Below are positions 25,156 through 35,586 of a DNA stretch of 64,000 nucleotides, piece after piece. The position numbers were made by a program, and so were the translations under genes. Under the pieces are notes generated by a model. It was given only the letters and a program-made list of their open reading frames with translations. It did not search any database and was not told the origin of the DNA. This DNA is from CAVWCW01 sp963753615 (GTDB lineage Bacteria; Pseudomonadota; Gammaproteobacteria; Chromatiales; Chromatiaceae): assembly GCA_963753615.1 (NCBI GenBank), contig CAVWCW010000016.1, positions 150,152 through 214,151 on the forward strand. The letters are read 5' to 3'. The stretch's first letter is position 1. Every line of letters begins with the position of its first letter.

Positions 25156-25173
25156 ACCGCAAGGGGACGCGTC

Positions 25174-26642
25174 ATGTTCCGAACCCTGTATGCCAAGCTG
25201 GCCATCGTCCTGACCCTTCTGTTCCTGCTGCTGGGCGTCGCCTTGCTGTTCTTGCTCGGTCGCGCCAGCGAGCGCTATCAGGACGAAGTCGAGCAAAGAC
25301 TGGGGCGGGAGCTCGCGGCCCACATAGTGGCCGAACGTCTGCCGTTCACTGACGGCGAGCTGGATCGTGAGGCCCTGGACCACATCTTTCACCTGCTGAT
25401 GGTGGTGAACCCGCGGGCGGAAATCTACCTGCTCGACGACAGGGGCTCGGTCCTCGCCTATTCGGCGCCGCCTCGGAAGGTGCGGTTGAAGTCGATACGC
25501 CTGGTCCGGTGCGGCGTTTTATCGACGGTTACGACAATTTTCCCCTGTATGGGGACGATCCGCGTCACCCTCAGCGCCGCAAGGTGTTCTCCGCCGCGCC
25601 GGTGAGCCATGAAGGGGATCTGCTGGATACGTTTACGTGGTACTGGGCGGAGACAGCTACACTGGCGCTGCGCAGATGTACGCGAGCAGCTATACGCTGC
25701 AGGCGAGCGCCGCCTGGTCGGGGTTGGGGCCGCTGTTCGCTCTGTGCACCGCGTTGGGGCTGTTCGCATACCTGACCCGACGATTGCGCCGGTTGTCGGC
25801 GGCCATGACCGCTTTCAGTGACGGCGACGGGCAGGCACGGATGGCGCTTCCCTCCGGCGGGGGTGGCGACGAGATCGACCGGGTTGCCTCCGGCTTCAAC
25901 GCTATGGCGGAACGTATCAGCCAGCAGTTGGAGCGCCTGCGTCACAAGGATCGGCTGCGCCGCGAACTGGTCGCCAATGTTTCCCACGACTTGCGCACCC
26001 CGCTGGCGTCCCTAGGGGGACACCTGGAGACCTTGTCCCTGAAGGAAGGCGAACTCTCCGGTTCCGAGCGGCGGCGCTATCTGGACACCGCGCTGCAGGC
26101 GGCCGAGCGCTTGAACCGCCTGGTGGCGGAACTGTTCGAGCTGGCCAAGCTGGAAGCCGCCGAGATTCGCCCTACGCCCGAGCCCTTCTCTTTGCCGGAG
26201 CTGGTCCAGGACGTGATGCAAAAGCTGGCGATGAGGGCCCAGGGAGAGGGGGTGAAACTGGTGCAGCGGTTTGCATCGGGTGTCCCGTTCGTACTGGCCG
26301 ACATCGGACTGATCGAGCGGGTTTTGGAGAACCTGCTCACCAATGCGCTGCGTCATACTCCGCCTGGGCTATGTCGAGGTCACCGTGGACCATGTCGATG
26401 GCCAGGTGACGGTAAGCGTGGAAGATACCGGAAGCGGGATTCCCGATCAGGATCTGCCGCACATCTTCGAACGCTCCTATCGGCCGGCGACCGAGCGCCA
26501 GAACGAAGGGGCTGGATTGGGCCTCGCCATCGTGCAGCGGATACTGGAACTGCACGGCTCGCGGATCGCTGCCCGCAACAGCGAACGTTCGGGGAGCGTG
26601 TTTTCGTTTGAGCTTCTGGCCTGGCGGTCGGCCACTTCGTGA
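25174..26642 (+). CDS. Sensor histidine kinase, partner of the adjacent regulator (frameshifted)
   Basis: ATG 25174 opens a membrane kinase with TM1 LAIVLTLLFLLLGVALLFLL. A periplasmic sensor of about 130 residues follows, containing frame changes near 25480 and 25620, then TM2 (LGPLFALCTALGLFAYL) and a HAMP linker. The HisKA phosphorylation site is VANVSHDLRTPLASL near 25975-26015. An ATPase domain follows, with N box ENLLTNALRHTP, a frame change near 26360, G1 VEDTGSGIP and G2 GAGLGLAIVQ. Restored length is near 485 residues. The genes are a classic two-component operon. The ligand is unknown. Confidence 0.8.
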
Positions 26643-26768
26643 CCGAACCGTTATAAATGCGTGAGGACGTCGTGAGCGTGGCGAGGTGATCCTGTAACCG
26701 TGCCGCAGCTCTGGGGCTGCGGCCGGCGCCGATTAAGGCGATTACCCGAAACCGGAAGGAGACCCAAC

Positions 26769-27224
26769 ATGCTACGCAGATATTCCCCGCTCTTTTTCAC
26801 CCTGTTGCTGGCAGCTGCCGCGAACCTCCAGGCTGATCCCGGCAAACCCAACTTCATGCCCTCCTTATGGGGTGACGGCGAAGTCTGGGGTACCAAGGGC
26901 ACCACCACTTTGCCGGCACCCAACGCCCACAACCTCCAGTCTTTCGACCTGCTGTATGTTGTCACCAATTCGAATAACCCCGAGGGCCAATTACCCGTGG
27001 CCGAGGCTGCCCCCGGTAACCGGGATTACAATGGTGGGCGCTGGTTTACCCACACGGTGGAATGGACCGAAGCGGGCTTTCTCGATCACGGTATCCTGCC
27101 TATCCTCAAGTCGTCCGATGACATTATGACGCATGAGGCGCTGGGGCATCTGGCGATCACCGCGGGTTCCTTTCCCGGCGGACCACCGGTGTATTTCCAG
27201 TGTCCGATGTTGCCGGTCAAATAG
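26769..27224 (+). CDS. Secreted hypothetical protein
   Basis: A 151-residue protein. ATG 26769 follows a strong GGAAGGAG. Residues 1-22 (MLRRYSPLFFTLLLAAAANL) are a signal peptide. The mature part is rich in Gly, Pro and Asn and contains PNFMPSLWGDGEVWGT, NAHNLQSFDLLYVVTN and GGRWFTHTVEWTEAGF. No family is recognised and only one Cys is present. It lies 126 bases after the histidine kinase gene and could be a periplasmic partner or target of that system. Confidence 0.65.
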   Translation: MLRRYSPLFFTLLLAAAANLQADPGKPNFMPSLWGDGEVWGTKGTTTLPAPNAHNLQSFDLLYVVTNSNNPEGQLPVAEAAPGNRDYNGGRWFTHTVEWTEAGFLDHGILPILKSSDDIMTHEALGHLAITAGSFPGGPPVYFQCPMLPVK

Positions 27225-27282
27225 GCAATCTCGGTCCACGCAACCGGGACCGTCTACCGACGGCCCCGTCGCGTAACGAGAT

Positions 27283-27570
27283 CCTAGAAAGAGCAGTTGA
27301 CCGCTCCATTTTGAACGTAAGGTACTGAAATGCAGCAACAAGCCTTCGCTTCATGTCGTCACCGATTTGGTGACCCACGCTACGGCGCGTACGCCACGCT
27401 TGCGGCGGCGCATGGTCCGGTCCTGTTCCAGACAGAACCTGACATTTCCCACATCCCTGTGGGTCGCTGCGTTGCAACTCCTTGGAATAGATTGACTATT
27501 CCGCGTCGTTGCGCCTTGCCCTACACCCCCGCAAGCGCACCCTACACCCCGTCCAACTGCTCTTTCTAGG
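27283..27570. mobile_element. MITE family A, copy 2 (opposite orientation)
   Basis: A 288-base element with the same 17-base terminal repeats as copy 1 (CCTAGAAAGAGCAGTTG), inverted relative to it. About 51 bases absent from copy 1 lie in its middle (27417-27467) and contain their own small palindromes (CCACATCCCTGTGGG). Otherwise the two copies are almost identical, implying recent movement. Confidence 0.75.
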
Positions 27571-27582
27571 TTGATCGGAGTT

Positions 27583-28137
27583 CTACTTGCCAAGGGGCGG
27601 TTGTTCCGCCAGTCGTTCCAGCATATTCGATGATGTCGGCACGGTCCCACTCCAAGGGGCCGCGCCCAATGTAGCGGGCCCGACCGCTAGGGTCGAGCAC
27701 GTAGGTGGTGGGCGGACATTGGCACCCCAGTCCTCGAATACGGCGCTGTCCTTGTCGAGCAGGACGGGGAAATCGACGTCGAGGCGCTTCACCGTTGTCT
27801 GTACCCTTCTCTTGGCCTCTCCCACGTTAATCGCGATCACGGCGAAGGGCCTGTCGCTCATCTCCTCGGCAAGTCGCTGGATGCTCGGCATCTCCACAAT
27901 GCAAGGCCTGCACCAACTTGCCCAGAAGTTGACCAGTACCACTTTCCCCGCGAAATCGTCCAGGCTGCGTTGCTGGCCGTCGATATCCGGTAGGCTGAAC
28001 TGAAGCTTCGACCCGTCAGGCACCTCCGACAGTTCCCCCGCGGCCGCATGCAGCGGGCCAAACCAGAGCGCCGAGACGACCGCAAGGGTCGACAACCTCT
28101 GAAAAACGCAAATCAGTTTCTTCGTCGCGGGAATCAT
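27583..28137 (-). CDS. TlpA-like periplasmic thioredoxin (frameshifted near C-terminus)
   Basis: ATG 28137 opens a 184-codon frame. A signal peptide or membrane anchor spans residues about 13-32. LQFSLPDIDGQQRSLDDFAG introduces an AhpC/TSA-like fold, and the redox site is FWASWCRPC with C76 and C79. NVRPPPTCSTLA near residue 140 is out of frame; another frame gives PTTYVLDPSGRARYIG, the expected strand pair, before the original frame resumes at MLERLAEQPPLGK. TlpA/ResA proteins reduce periplasmic disulfides, often for cytochrome c maturation. The stop lies 13 bases from MITE copy 2. Confidence 0.8.
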   Translation of the reverse strand: MIPATKKLICVFQRLSTLAVVSALWFGPLHAAAGELSEVPDGSKLQFSLPDIDGQQRSLDDFAGKVVLVNFWASWCRPCIVEMPSIQRLAEEMSDRPFAVIAINVGEAKRRVQTTVKRLDVDFPVLLDKDSAVFEDWGANVRPPPTCSTLAVGPATLGAAPWSGTVPTSSNMLERLAEQPPLGK

Positions 28138-29029
28138 TTGCCCTGATCCTCCTGTGGTGCGGCGCTGGATGGCATTACCAGGGCTGCTCCGGAGCGCTTC
28201 GCTCTACCGATTGGTTGGCGGCGCCCGATAGACGAGGCCGCACGATTGATCTTCACAAGAGTTTGTAACACGGAAACATCAACGGGCCAAAAGCGCTTTC
28301 ACGGCACGGGCGCCATCCCTGCTCAAGCCGCCAGTAGAATCCTACCCCCCAACCAAGAATATAAGCGCGGCCACCAAGACCTGTCTGCGGACAGGCCCCC
28401 ACCAACCCTGGATCTCCAGAACCGAGCGCAGGCGAGCAAGCAACGGCCCCCCTTCTCAGTAGCCCGCGGGTACAAGGCAGGGTGCATACGGGTTGACTCC
28501 CGCGCGGCCGGCGCTCAACGCGTCCCGATCGGAGTTCGGGGCTGGGGCGGATCTGACACCCGCGTTCCGCGACCCCGGATCGTCCAAAGTCCCTCGGACT
28601 TGCAGACGGGGGCCGCCACCTTTCTATGGTGAAAGAGCCAAAATTACCGTTCCGACGCCCGCCGGACTTCGGGTTTTTCCCGCCGGTCGGTCGGAACTAG
28701 CGGATTATACGGTCCGCGAATCAGCCCGTCGGGGCCATTCCCGACACATCAAGAGCAACGAGCCGGCGCTTGGCCAGGCGGATCGCGGGGCAGGCTGGCT
28801 GTCCCTTGACAATGTTCACTAGCGTCGCAGCTGCTGTTCTTTGGAATGGTGTGGCCGATCTAGTGGTCAAGCCCGGGTACTGTGGGACTCGGGCGGTCAC
28901 GGGTTGTTGTCAGCATCGCCTATGGGCATCGCCGAGACCGAGCCCTGGCTGTCGAGCGGGCGCCGTCTCTACGGCAACCGCCGTGGACCCCAGCCTCCGC
29001 GGCGAGGTACGCCCGAAGTTGGCAGAATC
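28138..29029. other. About 890 bases without a supported gene
   Basis: Frames on both strands are open by high GC but show no motif, start signal or family similarity. A short palindrome CCTGTCTGCGGACAGG lies near 28379-28394. The promoter of the osmolyte operon should be in the right part, but I cannot point to one with confidence. Confidence 0.4.
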
Positions 29030-30228
29030 ATGAGCGATAAGCTGGTCGTCAAACCTCTACAAGATCTTCGGCCCGGACCCCGATGAAGCCATGCGGCTCC
29101 TGGAGGAAGGCCTTTCCAAGGACGAGATCTTCGCGCGCACCCGCACCACCGTCGGCGTGCGGGATGCGGATTTCGCGATTCGCGAGGGCGAGGTATTCGT
29201 CGTCATGGGCCTCTCGGGGTCGGGCAAGTCGACCCTGGTGCGCATGCTCAACCGCCTGATCGAGCCGACCCGCGGGCAGGTGCTGCTCGACGGCGAGGAC
29301 GTCACGGCCATGGACAAGAAGGCGCTCATCGCGCATGCGCCGCACACAGATGAGCATGGTCTTCCAGTCCTTCGCCCTGCTCCCCCACAGGACGGTGGCC
29401 GAGAACGCCGCCTTCGGGCTGGAGGTATCCGGGCGCAGCCGTGCGCAGCAGCGCGAGCGGGCCCTGCAGGCGCTGGAAACGGTGGGCCTGCAGGCCGTGG
29501 CCGACAGCTACCCGGACGAGCTCTCGGGCGGCATGCAGCAGCGCGTCGGGCTCGCCCGGGCGCTGGCGACCGAGGCGCCGATCCTGCTCATGGACGAGGC
29601 GTTCTCCGCCCTCGACCCGCTGATCCGCACCGAGATGCAGGACGAGCTGGTGCGCCTGCAGCAGACGCGAGGCCCAGACCATCGTCTTCATCTCCCACGA
29701 CCTGGACGAGGCCATCCGCATCGGCGACCGCATCGCCATCATGGAGGGCGGCGCGGTGGTGCAGATCGGCACGCCCGAGGAGATCGTCACCAGCCCGGCC
29801 AACGAGTACGTGCGCTCCTTCTTCTACGGGGTGGACGTCAGCAAGGTCTTCAACGCCGGCGAATCGCCGAGAACAAGGCGCTGAACGCTGTTTCAGCGCA
29901 CCGGGGTCAACGTGCGCGCCGCCCTGGCCCAGCTGCGCGACCACTCCCGGAACCTCGGCGTGGTCCTGGAGCAGGGCCGACAGCTACCGGGGCATGGTCA
30001 GCGTCAACAGCCTCGCCGCGGCCGCTCGGCAGCGACGGCGAGCCGCGCTGGGACGACGCCTTCATCCGCGTCGGTCCGGCCCGCGCCCCACGACACTGGA
30101 CCTCGAATGCGGTGCTGAGCATGGTGGCCGCAAGCGAGTACCCGGTGCCGGTGATCGACGAGACGGGCCACTACCTGGGGATCATCGACAAGAAGATCCT
30201 GCTCCAGACCCTGGACAGGGCGGGCTGA
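29030..30228 (+). CDS. Glycine betaine/proline ABC transporter ATPase (frameshifted)
   Basis: ATG 29030 opens MSDKLVVK, then after a shift near 29055 LYKIFGPDPDEAMRLLEEG, the hallmark start of ProV/OpuAA. Walker A is VVMGLSGSGKSTLVRM. After a shift near 29333 come RRTQMSMVFQSFALLPHRTV (Q loop), the ABC signature DELSGGMQQRVGLARAL, Walker B ILLMDEAFSALDP and, after a shift near 29680, TIVFISHDLDEAIRIGDR. The C-terminal CBS-type tail (VPVIDETGHYLGIIDKKI) is recovered after two or more shifts near 29870-30110. About 395 residues restored. It energises uptake of glycine betaine or a similar compatible solute. It is the first of five cotranscribed genes. Confidence 0.85.
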
Positions 30229-30231
30229 GCC

Positions 30232-31102
30232 ATGACCGACGGCATACCCGATTACCGGATCCCCGTCGGCGACTGGGTCGAGGCCGGGGTCGACTGGGTG
30301 CAGGACAACTTCACCGGCGTGCTCGACGGCGTCGTCCGACGGCCTGGGCCTGGTGATCGGCTCCTTCGAGGATGCCTGCTGGCGCTCCCGCCGCTGCTGC
30401 TCGCGGCACTGATCGTCGCGCTCGCCTGGTGGCGCGTCGGCTGGCGCTTCGGCCTCTTCGCCCTGGCGGCCATGGCGCTGCATCTTCGGCATGGACATCT
30501 GGAAGGAGACCGTCACCACCCTGGCCCTCGTGATCGGCTCCAGCCTGGTGGCGCTGGCCATCGGCATCCCCATCGGTATCGCGATGGCCCGCAGCGATAC
30601 CGTCGAGGCCATCGCCCGGCCGGTCCTGGATTTGATGCAGACCATGCCGCCCTTCGTGTACCTGATCCCGGCGGCCATCTTCTTCGGCCTGGGCAAGGTG
30701 CCCGGTGCCATCGCCACCTTGATCTTCGCCATGCCGCCGGCGGTGCGCCTGACCAATCTCGGTATCCGCCAGGTCAGCCGCGAGCATGTCGAGGCCGGAC
30801 AGGCCTTCGGCTGCACCGACCGCCAGTTGCTGTTCAAGGTTCAGCTGCCCCTGGCCATGCCGTCCATCATGGCCGGCATCAACCAGACCCTCATGCTGGC
30901 CCTGTCCATGGTGGTCATCGCCTCCATGATCGGCGCCGGCGGACTCGGCAATACGGTGCTCACGGGCATTCAGCGCCTCAACGTCGGACTCGGCTTCGAG
31001 GGCGGGCTGGGTGTCGTGCTGCTGGCCATCCTGCTCGACCGCATCACCCAGAGCTTCGGCCGGAAAGCGGGGCGGCCCCGCGGATGCGCGGTCCGCGTCT
31101 GA
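30232..31102 (+). CDS. Glycine betaine/proline ABC transporter permease (frameshifted N-terminus)
   Basis: ATG 30232 is 3 bases after the ATPase stop. The N-terminal part (IPVGDWVEAGVDWVQDNF) shifts near 30340 and 30485, then a long intact frame carries the transport core: MDIWKETVTTLALVIGSSLV, ARPVLDLMQTMPPFVYLIP, and the EAA loop VEAGQAFGCTDRQLLFKVQL followed by LPLAMPSIMAGINQTLMLAL. These match ProW/OpuAB. Restored length is about 285 residues with six or seven membrane helices. It forms the membrane pore with the ATPase and the binding protein encoded downstream. Confidence 0.85.
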
Positions 31103-31225
31103 CTGCGGTCGCATCAGACAAGACCTTCGGCAGGACCAAGCCTCGACGCGTCAGAGCGCCTGAACCGAGCATCGAGCGCTTCAGCGGTCAGCATCGCACG
31201 CAAACCAAAGGAGAAACCACATGCC

Positions 31226-32088
31226 ATGAGAATCCTCAGCAAGCTGCTGATTGCCGCCGTGCTGACCCTGGGGCTCGGCTCCGCCGCCGCTGGCCAAGGA
31301 GACCGATCAAGATCGGCTGGACCGCCTGGTCCGACGCCGAATTCGTCACCAAGCTGGCCAAGCGCATCCTCGAGGAGCGCATGGGCTACGAGGTCGAGCT
31401 GCTGCAGACGGATATCGCTCCCCAGTACCAGGGGCTCGCCACCGGCAGCATCGACATCATGCTCATGTCCTGGCAGCCGGGCACCCACGAGGACTACGTC
31501 AAGAAGGTCGGCGCCAAGGTGGTCAACCTGGGCCTGCTCTACACCCACGCCCGCCTCGGCTGGGTGGTGCCGAACTACATCCCCGAGGGCGACCTCAAGT
31601 CCATCGAAGACCTCAAGAAGCCCGAGGTGCGCGAGAAGCTCGACGGCACCATCACGGGCATCGACCCGGGCGCGGGTCTGACGCGTCTGTCCAAGCAGGC
31701 CATCGAGGACTATGGCCTGGACTACGAGCTGCAGATCTCCTCCGGCGCCGGCATGACCGCAGCCCTGGAGCGCGCCGTGCGTCGCGACGAGTGGATCGTG
31801 GTCACCGGCTGGAGTCCGCACTGGATGTTCGGCGCCTACGACCTGCGCTACCTGGACGATCCCAAGGGCGTGCTGGGCAGCTTCGAGCGCGTCCATGCGG
31901 TCGCGCGCCTGGGCTTCTACCAGGACCAGGTGGAGGCCGCCGGCTTCTTCTCGCGCATGCAGATCCCCATCGACGACCTGCAGAAGGCCATGTACGACGC
32001 CCAGGAGACCTCCTACGAGGAGGCCGTCACCAGGTACATCGAGAACAACGAGAAGCGGATGGACTACTGGGTGACCGGCGAGCTGTGA
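31226..32088 (+). CDS. Glycine betaine ABC transporter substrate-binding protein (frameshift after signal peptide)
   Basis: Two overlapping starts follow AAAGGAGAAACC; ATG 31226 gives MRILSKLLIAAVLTLGLGSA, a signal peptide. A shift near 31290-31310 separates it from the mature protein, which is intact: IKIGWTAWSDAEFVTKLAKR, LQTDIAPQYQGLATGSIDIM, LMSWQPGTHEDYVKKVG, ITGIDPGAGLTRLS and VVTGWSPHWMFGAYDLRYLD. The Trp-rich motifs form the aromatic cage that binds quaternary ammonium groups in the OpuAC/ProX family. Length is about 285 residues. It captures betaine-like solutes in the periplasm for the upstream ATPase and permease. Confidence 0.85.
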
Positions 32089-32238
32089 GCCAGCCAGCGC
32101 AAACCGGCGGAGCCAGCTGCACGCCGTGCGACGACCACTGGATGCACTCCGCGCGAGAACAGGAACATTGACATCCACCATCGGGCAGCGGCAAGACGCC
32201 GCATTGCGGGTCACTCGCCCTGGTCGGGCGCAGTCGGC

Positions 32239-33609
32239 ATGATGTCCTGTCCTCGCAGTCCCGGCCGACTGAGCGCCGGTACGGCGCCGACGCTGGAGCG
32301 GCGCGTCGCGGAACTCAACCGCGAGCTGGAACAGGCGAAGCAGGAGCTTGAGCGCCGCCAGGCGGGAGCAGGCCGCCGCCAAGCAGGAGGAGGCGACGCC
32401 CACACCGAGGCGGAGACCGGCCTTGCCGGTAGCCGACGAGCGCCGGAACCGGACAAGATCAAGATCGGGCCGGTCACCATCGGCGGCGCCATGCGCGTCA
32501 ACTATGTCCTCGGCAGCTACCCCGGCGGCGGCGACGGCCCCAACCGGGGCGGCAACGGCGGAAACTTCGAGCTCGATACCTTCCGCATCAATATGGGGCT
32601 GGACTACGAGCAGGTGATCGGCAAGCTGGAGTACCGCTGGTACAACGGCTACAACTTCCTGCACACCGGCTGGCTCGGCTACGAGTTCGACGACGACAAG
32701 CCAGATCCAGGTGGGGGTGACTCGGGTGCCCTTCGGCCCCGGCCCCTACGGGGTCTCCCAGAGCTGGTTCTTCGACCAGCACTACTACGTCGGGCTCGCC
32801 GACGACATGGACCTCGGCGTCAAGTACGTCACCAAGCGCGGCAACTGGGACCTGGACCTCGCCTATTTCGTCAGCAGCGAGGGCAACTGGAACGGCACCA
32901 GCGAGGACAGCGCCCGCTACAGCTATGACGCGGTGAAATGGACCTCGGCCCTGGACGAGGACGGCAACCTGGTCAGCGCGCCGGTCAACGGCTACGAGGA
33001 GCGCAACCAGTTCAACCTCCGCGCCATCTACAGCTTCGACGACATGGCGGTGCCGACCGATCTGGGCGTGTCGCTGCAGTACGGTCAGCTCAAGGGCAAG
33101 CGCGCCGACGACGGCCATCACTGGGCGGCCTCGGCGCACATGGTCAACCAGATCGGCAACTTCAAGCTCGCCAGCCAGCTGACCCGCTACGAGATACGAC
33201 ATCGACGGCGACAACCCCTGGGGTACGGATACCCTGATTCCCATGGGCGCCTACGACTTCGCCTGGCCGGTGGCCACCAAGGCCTGGATCCCGGCAGTGT
33301 CGCTGAGCTACCAGCTACGAGACCCCGCAGATCCGCTGGCTCGACTACGTGCTGCCCTACGTGGAGTACAGCAGCATCGTCAAGGACGAGAGCGACTTCA
33401 ACAACAGCCAGATGGTGACCCTGGGCGCGGCCTGGGCCAGCGGCGGCTGGTACATCTACAGCGACCTGGTCTACTCCAACGGCAACTACTTCGTCGGCGA
33501 CGACGGCGACAACTACTCCAATATCTTCGACGGGGTCGGCGACTTCGGCGTGACCGGCAACGACAAGTGGAACTACCGCTTCAACATCAACTTCGGCTAC
33601 TACTTCTGA
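32239..33609 (+). CDS. Outer-membrane porin-like protein of the osmolyte operon (frameshifted)
   Basis: The N-terminal part is a coiled coil (TLERRVAELNRELEQAKQEL). The barrel follows, with short alternating strands: IKIGPVTIGGAMRVNYVLGS, FELDTFRINMGLDYEQVIG, WFFDQHYYVGLADDMDLGVK and, at the end, WNYRFNINFGYYF, whose final Phe is typical of BAM-inserted barrels. Frame shifts occur near 32360, 32410, 32700, 33195 and 33320. The 5' end is uncertain; ATG 32239 is a choice of convenience and no clear signal peptide is in frame, so the true start may be upstream near 32165 after a further shift. Restored length is about 440 residues. Its place between the binding protein and a BCCT carrier suggests outer-membrane entry of the same solutes. 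Confidence 0.7.
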
Positions 33610-33621
33610 CCAGGTGAACCC

Positions 33622-35446
33622 ATGAGCCATCTCACCCACGAACAGACCGCCCGCGAAAAAAAGGCCTTCGCCGAAAAGCTGAAACGCATCGAAGCCGAAG
33701 CGCGGAAGAAGGCGATCCGTGACCGCGAGCCTTTCAGGGGCCTGCAGATTGCCCCGACCGCTTCGTTCGAGGACGATGCCGAGGGCCGGGAGCCGGGCGA
33801 CGAGAACTGGACCGGATTCGGCTTCGACGTGCACCCGCACGTCACTTTCCTGTCGACCTTGGTGCTGGTCGTCTTCATCCTGCTGACCCTGATGTTCCAG
33901 GAGGACGCCGAGCGCGTTCTTCAAGGCGGCCATGGAGGTGATCACCAGCAAGACGGGTTGGTTCCTGATTCTGGTGTCCAACCTGTTCATCCTGGCGGCC
34001 GTTCTATTTCGCCTTCAGCCGCTTCGGGCAGATCCGCATCGGCGGTGTCGACGCCAAGCCGGAGTTTTCCACCCTCGGCCTGGTTCGCCATGCTGCTCAG
34101 CGCCGGCATGGGCATCGGCCTGATGTTCTGGAGCGTGGGCGAGCCCATGTACCACTACGCTTCGCCCTCGCCGATGTTCGACGAATTTCAGGCGGAGACC
34201 CCGGCGGCAGCGCAGGCGGCCATGGGCGTCACCTACTTTCACTGGGGCCTGCACCCCTGGGCCATCTATGCCATCGTCGGCCTCGGGCTGGCCTTCTTCG
34301 CCTACAATCGCGGCCTTCCGCTGACCATCCGTTCGGTCTTCTACCCGCTGCTGGGCGACCGGATCTACGGCTTCTGGGGCAACCTGATCGACGTGCTCTC
34401 GGTGCTGGCCACCCTGGTGGGCCTGGCCACCTCGCTGGGGCTCGGGGTCAAGCAGATCAACGCCGGGCTGGCGCACCTGTTCGGATTCGAGATCGATGTG
34501 CGCCACCCAGGTCACCCTGATCGCGGTCATCACCGGCTTCGCTACCATGTCGGTAATGGCAGGCCTCGACGCCGGGGTCAAGCGCCTCAGCCAGGCCAAT
34601 ATGATTCTGGCCGCGGTCTTCATGCTGTTCCTGCTCGTGGTCGGCCCGACCATCTATATCCTCGGCGGCTTCACCCAAAACTTCGGCTACTACCTCACCA
34701 TCCTGCCCGAACTCAGCCTGTGGACCGAGACCTTCCGCGAGACCAACTGGCAGGGCTCCTGGACCGTCTTCTACTGGGCCTGGTGGATTTCCTGGTCGCC
34801 GTTCGTGGGCATGTTCATTGCCCGCATCTCCAAGGGCCGCACGGTCAAGGAATTCGTCCTCGGCGTGATCCTGATCCCGACCCTGCTTTCGTTTATCTGG
34901 ATGTCGGTGTTCGGCGGTTCGGCATTGTTCCTCCAGTCCCACGGGGTCGCGGACATCGTCGCCGCGGTCAACGACGATGTGGCCACGGCCATGTTCGTGA
35001 TGCTGGAGCAATTTCCGCTGGCGGGGGTGCTTTCGCTGGTCGCCGTGTTGCTGGTCACCATCTTTTTCGTCACCTCGTCGGACTCCGGCTCGCTGGTCGT
35101 GGACCACCTGACTTCGGGCGGCAAACTCGATTCCCCGGTGCCGCAAAGGGTGTTCTGGGCGGTGATGGAAGGCGTGATTGCCGCGGTGCTCTTGATCGGT
35201 GGCGGGTTGGCCACTTTGCAGACCGCGGCCGTCAGTACCGGCCTGCCGTTCGCCTTGGTGCTGCTGGTCGGCGTCTATTCCCTGTATGTCGGCTTCACCG
35301 AGGAGGCCTATGTGGAGAACGCCGTGCAGCGTGCGCTAAAGACGGCGACGGACGACTACAAGATGCAGCAGGCGGTCACCACGGCGGTGGAAAACGGCGA
35401 GGGCGAGCCGCCGGAGCCGGCGCCGCAGCCTTCCCCGCCCGGTTGA
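33622..35446 (+). CDS. BCCT family betaine/choline/carnitine transporter (frameshifted)
   Basis: ATG 33622, 12 bases after the porin-like gene, begins a charged cytoplasmic N-terminus (KKAFAEKLKRIEAEARKKA) of about 75 residues. Twelve or so helices follow. Family motifs are GMGIGLMFWSVGEPMYHY, TYFHWGLHPWAIYAIVGLGL and WAWWISWSPFVGMFIARISK, the last being the BCCT signature, then TSSDSGSLVVDHL. Frame shifts lie near 33915, 34005 and 34495. Restored length is about 607 residues. BCCT carriers import betaine-type solutes by cation or proton symport. Having this carrier and an ABC importer in one operon gives two inner-membrane routes for one class of solute. Confidence 0.88.
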
Positions 35447-35586
35447 GGGTGTCCCCGGCCTGGCCGGCCCCCTCTCCGGCCGCGGTGTTGCCGCTGACCG
35501 AATCGGACGCGGGCGGCAACCCCGGTCCCGGGGTTGATGACCGGGAACCGGGTGATTAGGATGATCCTTTATCCAAGCCCTGGGAG

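Noticed and set aside
28246..29086. Several 80-130 codon forward ORFs
   Set aside because: Composition is random-like, rich in Arg/Pro/Gly, without motifs or ribosome binding sites.
31114..32664. 516-codon reverse-strand ORF opposite the substrate-binding protein
   Set aside because: Low-complexity Val/Gly/His antisense product with no motif; the forward gene is well supported.
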